Shown: positions 40,928 to 54,392 of the stretch, one piece after another
Layout: each line of letters starts with the position of its first letter
Numbering within the stretch: position 1 is the first letter of the stretch
Assembly (NCBI RefSeq): GCF_024586455.1
Contig: NW_026089624.1
Coordinates: 12,057,341 to 12,121,340, forward strand
Reading direction: 5' to 3'
DNA from: Bactrocera neohumeralis
Taxonomy: Eukaryota; Arthropoda; Insecta; Diptera; Tephritidae
Length of the DNA: 64,000 nucleotides
Program-made: the position numbers and the translations under genes
Notes under the pieces: model-generated
Databases searched by the model: none
What the model saw: only the letters and a program-made list of their open reading frames with translations
Told to the model about the DNA's origin: nothing

Positions 40928-42647
40928 TTCAAATGCACTGTCGTTCTGGTTTTATGCCAACTTCTGAAAGATGAACAAGGTTAATTAACTTTAATATGGG
41001 AATTTAATGATTTGAATCAACTCGATATGGATTTCTAAGTGCGTACATGCGAGAAAATCGGTTTTATACCTAAATGTAAAATTGTTGAATTTTCCAAATG
41101 CACTGCCGTTATGGCTTTATGCCAACTATAGTATGATAAAGAAAGTTAATTAACTTTAATATGTGAATTTAGTAATTTGAAGCAACTTGATATGGATTTC
41201 TAAATGTGTACATGCAAGAAAATCGGTTTTATACCTAAATGTAAAATTCTGGAATTTTCCAAATGCACTGCCGTTATGGTCCTATGTTAACTTTGGTAAG
41301 ATGAAGAAGGTTAATTAACTTGAATATGCGACGTTAATGATTTGAGTCAACTCGACATGGATTGCTAAATGTTTAAATGCAGGAAAATCTGTTTTATACC
41401 TAAACGTAAAATTGTGGAATTTTTCCAAATGCACTTCTGTTATGGCTTTATGCCAACTTCAGAGAGATGACGAAGGTTAATTAATTTTAATATGTGAACT
41501 TAATAATTTGAAGCTACTTGATATGGATTGCTAAATGTGTACATGCAGGAAAGTCGGTTTTATACCTTAATGTAAAATTATGGATTTTTTCCAAATGCAC
41601 TGCCGTTATGGTCTTATGTCAACTTGAGTAAGATGATGAGGGTTAATTAACTTTAATATGTTAAGCTAATGATTTGAAACCATTCGACATAGATTGCCAA
41701 ATGTGTACATGTAAGGAAATCGGTTTTATACCTAAATGTAAAATTCTGGAATTTTCCAAATGCACTGCCGTTATGGTCCTATGTTAACTTTGGTAAGATG
41801 AAGAAGGTTAAATAACTTGAATATGCGACGTTAATGATGTAAATCAACTCGACATGGATTGCTAAATGTTTAAATGCAGGAAAATCGGTTTTATACCTAA
41901 ACGTAAAATTGTGGAATTTTTCCAAATGCACTTCTGTTATGGCTTTATGCCAACTTCAGAGAGATGACGAAGGTTAATTAATTTTAATATGTGAACTTAA
42001 TAATTTGAAGCAACTTGATACGGATTTCTAACTGTGTACATGCAAGAAAGTCGGTTTCATACCTAAATGTAAAATTATGGATTTTTTCCAAATGCACTGC
42101 CGTTATGGTCTTATGTCAACTTGAGTAAGATGGTGAGGGTTAATTAACTTTAATATGTTAAGCTAATGATTTGAAGCCATTCAACATAGATTGCCAAATG
42201 TGTATATGACACAAAATCGGTTTTATACCTAAACGAAAAATTCTGGAATTTTTCCAAATACACTGCCATTATGGCTTTATGCCAACTTAAGTAAGATAAA
42301 GAAAGTTAATTAACTTTAATATGTGAATTTAATAACTTGTAACAACTTGATATGGATTTCTAAATGTGTACATGCAAGAAAATCGGTTTATACCTAAATG
42401 TAAAATTCTGGAACTTTCCAAACGCACTGCCGTTATGGTCCTATGTTAACTTTGGTAAGATGAAGAAGATTCATTAACTTGAATATGCGACGTTAATGAT
42501 TTGAATCAACTCGATATGGATTGCTAAATGTCTAAATGCAGGAAAATCGGTTTTATACCTAAACGTAAAATTGTGGAATTTTTCCAAATGCACTTCTATT
42601 ATGGCTTTATGCCAACTTCAGTAAGATGACAAAGGTTAATTATTTTT
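40928..42647. repeat. ~166-bp satellite array, first block
   Basis: Tandem monomers of about 164-168 bp are aligned by GTTAATTAACTTTAATATGTG, CGGTTTTATACCTAAATGTA and CCAAATGCACTGCCGTTATG. The block starts in mid-monomer at the gap. It is AT-rich with no coding capacity; short frames in it are chance products of the period. Confidence 0.95.
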
Positions 42648-43710
42648 ATCATACTCTCGCAACAAAGTTGCTAAGGATCATTATAGATTTTTGTTCACAT
42701 AACGGTTGTTTGTAAGTCCTAAAACTAAAAAATTATAGGGTTATATACACTAAAGTGATCAGGGTGACGAGTAGAGTTGAAATCCGGATGTCTGTCTGTC
42801 CGTCCGTCTGTCCGTCCGTCCGTCCATGCAAGCTGTAACTTGAGTAAAAATTGAGATATCTTGATGAAATTTGGTACACGTATTTCTTGACTTCATAAGA
42901 AGGTTAGGTTCGAAGATGGGCAAAATCGGCCCACTGCCACGCCCATAAAATGGCGAAAACCGAAAACCTATAAAGTGTTATAACTAAACCATAAATAAAG
43001 ATATCAAAGTGAAATTTGGCACAAGTGATCACGTTAGGAAGGGGCATGTTTGGACGTAATTCTTTTTGAAAAGCGGGCGTGGTCCCGCCCCTTACAAAGT
43101 TTTTTGTACTTATCTCGGAAACTACTATAGCTATGTCAACCAAACTCTAGAGAGTTGTTTCCTTCAGGCATTTCCATATACGGTTCAAAAATCGAAGAAA
43201 TCGGATAATAACCACGCCCATCTCCCATACAAAGGTTATGTTGAAAATCACTAAAAGTGCTTTAACCGACTAACCAAAAACGGCAGAAACACTAGATTTT
43301 ACGGAAGAAATGGCAAAAGGAAGCTGCACCCAGGTTTTTTCTAAAAATTGAAAACGGGCGTGGCGCCGCCCACTTATGGACCAAAAACCATATCTGAGGA
43401 ACTACTGGACCGATTTCAATGAAATTCGGTATATAATATTTTCTTAACACCCTTATAACGTGTACGAAATATTGGTGAAATCGGTTCACAACCACACTTT
43501 CTTCCAATATAAAGCTATTTTGACTTACATCTGATGCTTTCTCTGTATAATATATACATTAGGAACCAATGATGATAGCGGAATAAAACTTTACACAAAT
43601 ACGGTATTTGAAAAAAATGTAAATGACGGATAATGAAATTTCGATTATCACTTTATCATGCGAGAGTATAAAATGTTCAGTGACACCCGAACTTAGCCCT
43701 TCCTTACTTG
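42648..43710. mobile_element. ~1.06-kb non-coding scattered repeat inside satellite, copy 1
   Basis: The insert starts ATCATACTCTCGCAACAAAG and ends ATCATGCGAGAGTATAAAATG plus a short tail to ACTTG. TACTCTCGCA and its inverse form 10-bp inverted ends. Inside are a CTGT/CCGT run (about 42790-42825), two GGGCGTGG...CCGCCC blocks and phrases such as GAAATTTGGTACACG. Flanks of TTTT may be a target duplication. No transposase is encoded. I recognise this as the kind of abundant fly repeat often found near genes, but cannot name its family. Confidence 0.7.
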
Positions 43711-46700
43711 TTTTAATATGTGGATTTAATAATTTGAAGCAACTTGATATGGATTTCTAAATGTGTACATGCAAGAAAGTCGGTTTTATATCTAAATGTA
43801 AAATTGTGGAATATTTCCAAATGCACTGCCGTTATGACTTTATGCCAACTTTAGTAAGATAAAGAAAGTTAACTAACTTTAATATGTGAATTTAATTATT
43901 TGAAGCAACTTGATATGGATTTCTAAATGTGCATGTACACATGTACAGTATGTATATGTAAAGCTAATGATTTGAAGCAACTTGATATGGATTTCCAAAT
44001 GTGTATAAGAAAGAAAAGCGGTTTTATTTCTAAATGTAAAATTGTGAAATTTTTCCAAATGCACTGCCGTTTTGGCTTTATGCCAACTTCTGTAAGATGA
44101 CGAAGGTTAATTAACTTGAATATGTGACGTTAATGATTTGACTCAACTCGATATGGATTGCTAAATGTTTAAATGCAGGAAAATCGGTTTTATACCTAAA
44201 CGTAAAATTGTGGAATTTTTCCAAATGCTCTGCCGTTATGGCTTTATGCCAACTTTAGTAAGATGAAGAAGGTTAATTAACTTAAATATGTGAATTTAAT
44301 AATTTGAAGCAACTTGATATGGATTTCTAAATGTGTACATGTAAGAAAATCGGTTTTATACCTAAATGTAAAATTGTGGAATTTTTCCAAATGCACTGCC
44401 GTTATGGTCTTATGTCAACTTAAGTAAGATGATGAGGGTTAATTAACTTTAATATGTTAAGTTAATGATTTGAGGCAACTCAATAGATTGCTAAATGTGT
44501 ATATACAAGAAAATCGATTTTATACCTAAATTTAAATTGTGGAATTTTTCCAAATGCACTGCCGTTTTGGCTTTATGCCAACTTCTGTAAGATGACGAAG
44601 GTTAATTAACTTGAATATGTGACGTTAATGATTTGAATCAACTTCGATATGGATTTCTAAATGTGTACATGCAAGAATATCGGTTTTATACCTAAATGTA
44701 AAATTGTGGAATTTTTCCAAATGCAGTGTCGTTTGGGCTTTATGCCAACTTTAGTAAGATGAAGAAAGGTAATTAACTTTAATATGTGACGTTAATGATT
44801 TGAATCAATTCGATATGGATTGCTAAATGTTTAAATGTAGGAAAATCGGTTTTATACCTAAATGTACAATTGTGGAATTTTTCCAAATGCACTACCGTTA
44901 TGGCTTTATGCCAACTTTAGTAAGATGACGAGAAAGTTAATTAACTTTAATATGTGACGTTAATGATTTGAATCAACTCGATATGGATTGCTAAATGTGT
45001 ACATGCACGAAAGTCGGTTTTATACCTAAATGTAAAATTCTGGAATTTTTCCAAATGCACTGCCGTTTTGGTCTTATGTCAACTGAGTAAGATGAAGAAG
45101 GTTAATTAACTTTAATATGTGAATTTAATGATTTGAAGCCAATTCGATATAGATTGCTAAATGTGTATATAAGAAAATCGGTTTTATACCTAAATGTAAA
45201 ATTGTGGAATTTTTCCAAATGCACTGCCGTTATGGTTTTATGCCAACTTCTGTAAGATGAAGAAGGTTAATTAACTTTAGTATGTGAAGTTAATGATTTG
45301 AATCAACTTGATATGGATTGCTAAATGTGTAAATGCAAGAAAATCGGTTTTATACCTAAATGTTAAATTGCGGAATTTTACCAAATGAACATCCGTTATG
45401 GCTTTATGCCAACTTTAGTAAGATGAAGAAAGTTAATTAACTTTAATATGTGAATTTAATGATTTGAAGCAACTTGATATGGATTGCTAAATGTGTACAT
45501 GCAAGAAAGTCGGTTTTATACCTAAATGTAAAATTATGGAATTTTTCCAAATGCACTGCCGTTATGGCTTTATGCCAACTTCTGTAAGATGAAGAAGGTT
45601 AATTAACTTTAATATGTGACGTTAATGACTTGAATCAACTCAAAATGGACTGCTAAATATTTAAACGAAGGAAAATCGGTTTTATACCAAAATGTAAAAT
45701 TGTGGAATTTTTCCAAATGCACTGCCGTTTTGGCTTTATGCCAACTTTGTAAGATGAAGAAAGTTAATTAACTTTAATATGTGAATTTAATGATTTGAGA
45801 ATCAACTTGATATGGATTTCTAAATGTGTATATTAAAGAAAAACAGTTTTATACCTAAATGTAAAATTATGGAATTTTCCAAATGCACTGCCGTTATCAT
45901 CTTATGTCAACTTGAGTAAGATGATGAAGGTTAATTAACTTTAATATGTTAAGCTAATGATTTGAGACCATTCGACATAGATTGCCAAATGTGTATATGC
46001 AAGAAAATCGGTTTTATACCTAAATGTAAAATTGTGGAATTTTTCCAAATGCACTGCCGTTTTGGCTTTACGCCAACTTCTGTAAGATGACGAAGGTTAA
46101 TTAACTTTAATATGTGACGTTAATGATTTATATAAACTCGATATGGATTTCAAAATGTGTACATGCAAGAAAATCGGTTTTATACCTGAACGTAAAATTG
46201 TGGAATTTTCCAAATGCACTGCCGTTTTGGTTTTATGGCAATTTCGGTAAGATGAAGAAGCTTAGTTAACTTTAATATGTGAAGCTAATGATTTGAATCA
46301 ACTCGATATGGATTGCTAAATGTGTACATGCAAGAAAGTCGGTTTTATACCTAAATGTAATATTATGGATTTTTTTCCAAATGCACTGCCGTTATCATCT
46401 TATGTCAAAGTAAGATGATGAAGTTAATTAACTTTAATATGTTAATTTAATAACTGGAAGCAACTTGATATGGATTTCTAAATGTGTATATGCAAGAAAG
46501 TCGATTTTATACCTAAATGTAAAATTGTGGAATTTTTTCCAAATGCACTGCCGTTTTGGCTTTATGCCAACTTCAGTAAGATGGTGAGGGTTAATTAACT
46601 TTAATATGTGACGCTAATGATTTAAAGCAACTTGATATGGATTGCTTAATGTTTAAATGCAAGAAAATCGGTTTTATACCTAAATGTAAAATTGTGGAAT

Positions 46701-49700
46701 TTTTCCAAATGCGGTGCCGTTATGGTTTTATGCCAACTTTAGTAAGATGAAGAAGATTAATTAACTTTAATATGTGAATTTAATAATTTGAAGCAACTTG
46801 GTATGGATTTCTAAATGTGTACATGCAAAAAAGTCGGTTTTATACCTAAATGTAGATTTATGGAATTTTTTTCCAAATGCACTGTTGTTTTGGTCTTATG
46901 TCAACTTGAGTAAAATGATGAGGGTTAATTAACTTTAATATGTTAAGCAAATGATTTGAAGCAACTTCATATGGATTTCTAAATGTGTACATGCAAGAAA
47001 ATCGGTTTCATATATAAATGTAAAATTGTGGAATTTTTCCAAATGCACTGCCGTTATGGCTTTATGCCAACTTTAGTAAGATGAAGAAAGTTAATTAACT
47101 TTAATATGTGAATTTAATAATTTGAAGCAACTTGATATGGATTTCTAAATGTGTACATGCCAGAAAGTCGGTTTTATACCTAAATGTAAAATTATGGAAT
47201 TTTTTCCAAATGCACTGCCGTTATGGTCTTATGTCAACTTTAGTAAGATGATGAAAGTTAATTAACTTTAATATGTGAAGCTAATGATTTGAAGCAACTT
47301 GATATGGATTTCTAAATGTGTACATGCAAGAAAATCGGTTTTTTATCTAAATGTGATATTGTGGAATTTTTCCAAATGCACTGCCGTTTTGGCTTTATGC
47401 CAACTTCTGTAAGATGAAGAAGGTTAATTAACTTTAATATGTGGGTTTAATAATTTGAAGCATCTTGCTATAGATTTCTAAATGTGTACATGCAAGAAAA
47501 TCGGTTTTATACCTAAATGTAAAATTGTGGAATTTTTCCAAATGCACTGACGTTTCGGCTTTATGCCAACTTCTGTAAGATGAAGAAAGTTAATTAACTT
47601 TAATATGTGAATTTAATAATTTGAAACAACTCGATATGGATTTCTAAATGTGTACATGCCAGAAAGTCGGTTTTATACCTAAATGTAAAATATGGAATTT
47701 TTTCCAAATGCACTGCCGTTTTGGCTTTATGCCAACTTAAGTAAGATGATGAAGGTTAATTAACTTTAATATGTGAAGTTAATGATTTGAAGCAACTTGA
47801 TATGGATTTCTAAATATGAACCTGCAAGAAAATCAGTTTTATACCTAAATGTAAAATTCTGGACTTTTTTCCAAACGCACTGTCGTTTTGATTTTATGCC
47901 AACTTCTGTAAGATGAAGAAGGTTAATTAACTTTAATATGTGACGTTAATGATTTGAATCAACTCGATATGGATTGCTAAATGTGTACATGCAAGAAAAT
48001 CGGTTTTATACCTAAATGTAAAATTATGGATTTTTTTCCAAATGCACTGCCGTTATTGTCTTATGTCAACTTGAGTAAGATGATAAGGGTATATTAACTT
48101 TAATATGTTAAGCTAATGATTTGAAACCAATTTGATATAGATTTCAAATGTGTACATGCAAGAAAATCGGTTTTATACCTAAATGTAAAATTATGGAATT
48201 TTTCCAAATGCTCAGCCGTTTTGGCTTCGTGCGAACTTCTGTAAGATGGCGAAGGTTAATTAACTTGAATATGTGACGTTAATAAATTAAATCAACTCGA
48301 TATGATTGCTAAATCTTTAAATGCAGGAAAATCGCTTTTATACCTAAATGTAAAATTGTGGAATTTTTTCAAATGCACTGTCGTTTTGGTTTTATGCCAA
48401 CTTCTGTAAGATGAACAAGGTTAATTAACTTTACTATGTGAATTTAATGATTTGTGTACATGCAAGAAAGTCGGTTTTATACCTAAATGAAATATTATGG
48501 ATTTTTTTCCAAATGCACTGCCGTTATCATCTTATGTCAACTTGAGTAAGATGATGAGGGTTAATTAACTTTAATATGTTAAGCTAATGATTTGAAACCA
48601 TTCGACATAGATTGCATGGTCTTATGTGTATATGCAAGAAAATCGGTTTTTTACCTAAATGTAAAATTCTGGAATTTTTCCAAATGCACTGCCGTTTTGG
48701 CTTTACGCCAACTTCTGTAAGATGACGAAGGTTAATTAACTTAATATGTGAAGCTAATGATTTGAAGAAACTTGATATGGATTTCTAAATGTTTAAATGC
48801 AGGAAAATCGGTTTTATACCTAAATGTAAAATTGTGGAATTTTTCCAAATGCACTGCCGTTATGGTTTTATGCAGACTTCAAAAATATGAATAATATTAA
48901 TTAACTTTAATATGTGAATTTAATGATTTGAATCAACACGATATGGATTGCTAAATGTGTACATGCAAGAAAGTTAGTTTTATACCTAAATGTAAAATTA
49001 CGGAATTTTTCCAAATGCACTGCCGTTATGGTCTTATGTCAACTTGAGTAGATGATGAGGGTTAATTAACTTTAATATGTTAAGCTAATGACTTGAAGCC
49101 ATTCGACATAGATTGCCAAATGTGTATGTATATGCAAGAAAATCGGTTTTATACCGAAATGTAAAATTGTGGATTTTTCCAAATGCACTGCCGTTATGGC
49201 TTCATGCCAACTTCTGTAAAATGACGAAGGTTAATTAACTTGAATATGTGACGTTAATGATTTGAATCAACTCGATATGGATTGCTAAATGTGTACATGC
49301 AAGAAAGTTAGTTTTATACCTAAATGTAAAATTGGGGAATTTTTCCAAATGCACTGCCGTTATGGCTTTATGCCAACTTTGTAAGATGAAGAAGGTTAAT
49401 TAACTGTAATATGTGAATTTAATGATTTGAATCAACTCGATATGGATTGCTAAATGTGTACATGCAAGAAAGTCGGTTTTATACCTAAATGTAATATTAT
49501 GGATTTTTTCCAAATGCACTGCCGTTATGATCTTATGTCAACTTGAGTAAGATGATGAGGGTTAATTAACTTTAATATGTTAAGCTAATGATTTGAAACC
49601 ATTCGACATAGATTGCCAAATGTGTATATGCAAGAAAATCGGTTTTTTACCTAAATGTAAAATTCTGGAATTTTTCCAAATGCACTGCCGTTTTGGCGTT

Positions 49701-52700
49701 ATGCGAACTTCTGTAAGTTGGCGAAGGTTAATTAACTTGAATATGTGACGTTAATAAATTAAATCAACTCGATATGATTGCTAAATCTTTAAATGCAGGA
49801 AAATCGCTTTTATACCTAAATGTAAAATTGTGGAATTTTTCCAAATGCACTGCCGTTATGGCATTATGCCCACTTTAGTAAGATAAAGAAAGTTAATTAA
49901 CTTTAATATGTGAATTTAATAATTTGAGGCAAACTTGATATGGACTGCTAAATGTGTACATGCAGGAAAGTCGGTTTTATACCTAAATGTAAAATTATGG
50001 ATTTTTTTTTCCAAATGCACTGCCGTTATGGTCTTATGTCAACTTGAGTAAGATGATGAGGGTTAATTAACTTTAATATGTTAAGCTAATGATTTGAAGC
50101 CATTCGACATAGATTGCCAAATGTGTATATGACAGAAAATCGGTTTTATACCTAAACGTAAAATTGTGGAATTTTTCCAAATGCACTGCCGTTATGGCAT
50201 TATGCCAACTTTAGTAAGATAAAGAAAGTTAATTAACTTTAATATGTGAATTTAATAATTTGAAGCAACTTGATATGGATTGCTAAATGTGTACATGCAG
50301 GAAAGTCGGTTTTATACCTAAATGTAAAATTATGGATTTTTTTCCAAATGCACTGCCGTTATGGTCTTATGTCAACTTGAGTAAGATGATGAGGGTTAAT
50401 TAACTTTAATATGTTAAGCTAATGATTTGAAAGTACCATTCGACATAGATTGCCAAATGTGTACATGAAAGGAAATCGGTTTTATACCTAAATGTAAAAT
50501 TCTGGAATTTTCCAAATGCACTGCCGTTATGGTCCTATGTTAACTTTGGTAAGATGAAGAAGGTTAATTAACTTGAATATGCGACGTTAATGATTTGAAT
50601 CAACTCGATATGGATTTCTAAATGTGTACATGCCAGAAGGTCGGTTTTATACCTAAATGTAAAATTGTAGAATTTTTCCAAATGCACTGCCGTTTTGGCT
50701 TTATGCCAACTTCTGTAAGATGACGAAGGTTAATTAACTTAAATATGTGAAGCTTATTATTTGAAGCCTTTCGACATAGATTGCCAAATGTGTATATGCA
50801 AGAAAACCGGTTTTATACCTAAATGTAAAATTGTGGAATTTTCCAAATGTACTGCCGTTTTGGCTTTATGCCAACTTCTGTAAGATGACGAAGGTTAATT
50901 AACTTGAATATGTGACGTTAATGATTTGAAGCAACTCGATATGGATTTCTAAATGTGTACATGCAAGAAAATCGGTTTTATACCTAAATGTAAAATTGTG
51001 GAATTTTTCCAAATGCACTGCCGTTTTTACTTTATGCCAACTTGAGTAAGATGACAAAGGTTAATTAACTTGAATATGTGACGTTAATGACTTGAATCAA
51101 CTCGATATGGATTGCTAAATGTTTAAATGCAAGAAAATCGGTTTTATACCTAAATGTAAAATTATGGATTTTTTTCCAAATGCACTGCCGTTATGGTCTT
51201 ATGTCAACTTGAGTAAGATGATGAGGGTTAATTAACTTTAATATGTGAAGCTTATGATTTGAAGCCATTCGACATAGATTGCCAAATGTGTATATGCAAG
51301 AAAATCGGTTTTATACCTAAATGTTAAATTGTGGAATTTTTCCAAATGCGCTGCCGTTTTGGTTTATGCCAACTTCTGTACGATGAAGAAAGTTAATTAA
51401 CTTGAATATGTGACGTTAATGATTTGAATCAACTCAAGTAGGATTGCTAAATGTTTAAATGCTAAAAAAGTCGGTTTTATACCTAAATGAAGAATTGTGG
51501 AATTTTTCCAAATGCACAGCCGTTTTGGTTTTATGCCAATTTAGGTAAGATGAAATGTGTACATGCAAGAAAGTCGGTTTTATACCTAAATGTAAAATTA
51601 TGGATTTTTTTCCAAATGCACTGCCGTTATGGTTTTATGTCAACTTGAGTAAGATGATGAGGGTTAATTAACTTTAATATGTGAAAAGTTAATGATTTGA
51701 ATCAACTCGATATGGATTGCTAAATGTTTAAATGTAGGAAAATCGGACTTGTGGAATTTTTCCAAATGCACTGCCGTTTTGGTTTTATGCCAACTTCTGT
51801 AAGATGAAGAAGGTTAATTAACTTGAATATGTGACGTTAATGATTTAAATCAACTCGATATGTATTGCTAAATGTTTAAATGCAGGAAAATCGGTTTTAT
51901 ACCTAAATGTAAAATTGTGGAATTTTTCCAAATGCACTGCCGTTATGGCATTATGCCAACTTTAGTAAGATAAAGAAAGTTAATTAACTTTAATATGTGA
52001 ATTTAATAATTTGAAGCAACTTGATATGGATTGCTAAATGTGTACATGCAGGAAAGTCGGTTTTATACCTTAATGTAAAATTATGGATTTTTTTTTCAAA
52101 TGCACTGCCGTTATGGTCTTATGTCAACTTGAGTAAGATGATGAGGGTTAATTAACTTAAATATGTTAAGCTAATGATTTGAAGCCATTCGACATAGATT
52201 GCCAAATGTGTATATGACAGAAAATCGGTTTTATACCTAAACGTAAAATTGTGGAATTTTTGCAAATGCACTGCCGTTATGGCTTTATGCCAACTTTAGT
52301 AAGATAAAGAAAGTTAATTAACTTTAATATGTGAATTTAATAATTTGAAGCAACTTGATATGGATTTCTAAATGTGTACATGCAAGAAAATCGGTTTTAT
52401 ACCTAAATGTAAAATTCTGGAATTTTCCAAATGCACTGCCGTTTTGGCTTTATGCCAACTTCTGTAAGATGAAGAAGGTTAATTAACTTGAATATGTGAC
52501 GTTAATGATTTGAGTCAACTCGATATGGATTGCTAAATGTTTAAATGCAGGAAAATCGGTTTTATACCTAAACGTAAAATTGTGGAATTTTTCCAAATGC
52601 ACTTCTGTTATGGCTTTATGCCAACTTCAGAGAGATGACGAAGGTTAATTAACTTTAATATGTGAAGCTAATAATTTGAAGCAACTTGATACGGATTTCT

Positions 52701-53318
52701 AAATGTGTACATGCAAGAAAGTCGGTTTTATATCTAAATGTAAAATTATGGAATTTTTTCCAAATGCACTGCCGTTATGGTCTTATGTCAACTTGAGTAA
52801 TATGAAGAAGGTTAATTATCTTAAATATGTGACGCTATTGATTGAAGCCATTCAACATAGATTGCCAAATGTGTATATGACAGAAAATCGGTTTTATACC
52901 TAAACGAAAAATTCTGGAATTTTTCCAAATACACTGCCATTATGGCTTTATGCCAACTTAAGTAAGATAAAGAAAGTTAATTAACTTTAATATGTGGATT
53001 TAATAATTTGAAGCAACTTGACATGGATTTCTAAATGTGTACATGCAAGAAAATCGGTTTATACCTAAATGTAAAATTCTGGAATTTTCCAAACGCACTG
53101 CCGTTATGGTCCTATGTTAACTTTGGTAAGATGAAGAAGGTTCATTAACTTGAATATGCGACGTTAATGATTTGAATCAACTCGATATGGATTGCTAAAT
53201 GTTTAAATGCAGGAAAATCGGTTTTATACCTAAACGTAAAATTGTGGAATTTTTCCAAATGCACTTCTATTATGGCTTTATGCCAACTTCAGTAAGATGA
53301 CAAAGGTTAATTAATTTT
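43711..53318. repeat. ~166-bp satellite array, main block
   Basis: About 58 monomers lie here. At least three types are mixed: one with CAACTTGATATGGATTTCTAA and GTGTACATGCAAG, one with CAACTCGATATGGATTGCTA and GTTTAAATGCAGG, and one with CCATTCGACATAGATTGCC and GTGTATATG. Some monomers are shortened, as near 48450, 51550 and 51745. Multi-monomer blocks repeat, for example 49850-50170, 50177-50490 and 51930-52250. Confidence 0.95.
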
Positions 53319-54392
53319 ATCATACTCTCGCAACAAAGTTGCTAAGGAGAGTATTATAGTTTTGTTCACATAACGGCTGTTTGTAAGACCTAAAACTAAA
53401 AGAGTCAGATATAGGGTTATATACACTAAAGTGATCAGGGTGACGAGTAGAGTTGAAATCCGGATGTCTGTCTGTCCATCCGTCCGTCTGTCCGTCCGTC
53501 CGTCCATGCAAGCTGTAACTTGAGTAAAAATTGAGATATCTTGATGAAATTTGGTACACGTATTTCTTGACTTCATAAGAAGGTTAGGTTCGAAGATGGG
53601 CAAAATCGGCCCACTGCCACGCCCATAAAATGGCGAAAACCGAAAACCTATAAAGTGTTATAACTAAACTATAAATAAAGATATCAAAATGAAATTTGGC
53701 ACAAGTAATCACGTTAGAAAGGGGCATGTTTGGACGTAATTGTTTTTTGAAAAGCGGGCTTGGCCAAATGCCCTTACAAAGTTTTTTGTACATATCTCGG
53801 AAACTACTATAGCTATGTCAACCAAACTCTAGAGAGTTGTTTCCTTCAGGCATTTCCATATACGGTTCAAAAATCGAAGAAATCGGATAATAACCACGCC
53901 CATCTCCCATACAAAGGTTATGTTGAAAATCACTAAAAGTGCTTTAACCGACTAACCAAAAACGGCAGAAACACTAGATTTTACGGAAGAAATGGCAAAA
54001 GGAAGCTGCACCCAGGTTTTTTCTAAAAATTGAAAACGGGCGTGGCGCCGCCCACTTATGGACCAAAAACCATATCTGAAGAACTACTGGACCGATTTCA
54101 ATGAAATTCGGTATATAATATTTTCTTAACACCCTGATGACGTGTACGAAATATTGGTGAAATCGGTTCACAACCACACCTTCTTCCAATATAAAGCTGT
54201 TTTGACTTACATCTGATGCTTTCTCTGTATAATATATACATTAGGAACCAATGATGATAGCGGAATAAAACTTTACACAAATACGGTATTTGAAAAAGAT
54301 GTAAATGACGGATAATGAAATTTCGATTATCACTTTATCATGCGAGAGTATAAAATGTTCAGTGACACCCGAACTTAGCCCTTCCTTACTTG
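53319..54392. mobile_element. ~1.07-kb non-coding scattered repeat inside satellite, copy 2
   Basis: This is nearly the same sequence as 42648-43710, with the same ends, the same CTGT/CCGT run and the same insertion point relative to the monomer. It keeps an AGAGTCAGATATAGGG part that copy 1 has lost, while a GGGCGTGG site near 53760 is changed to GGGCTTGGCC. The matching flanks show that it was copied with the surrounding satellite. Confidence 0.7.

Noticed and set aside
42785..42830. CTGT/CCGT run as an independent microsatellite
   Set aside because: It sits at the same place in both copies of the ~1.07-kb repeat and belongs to that element.
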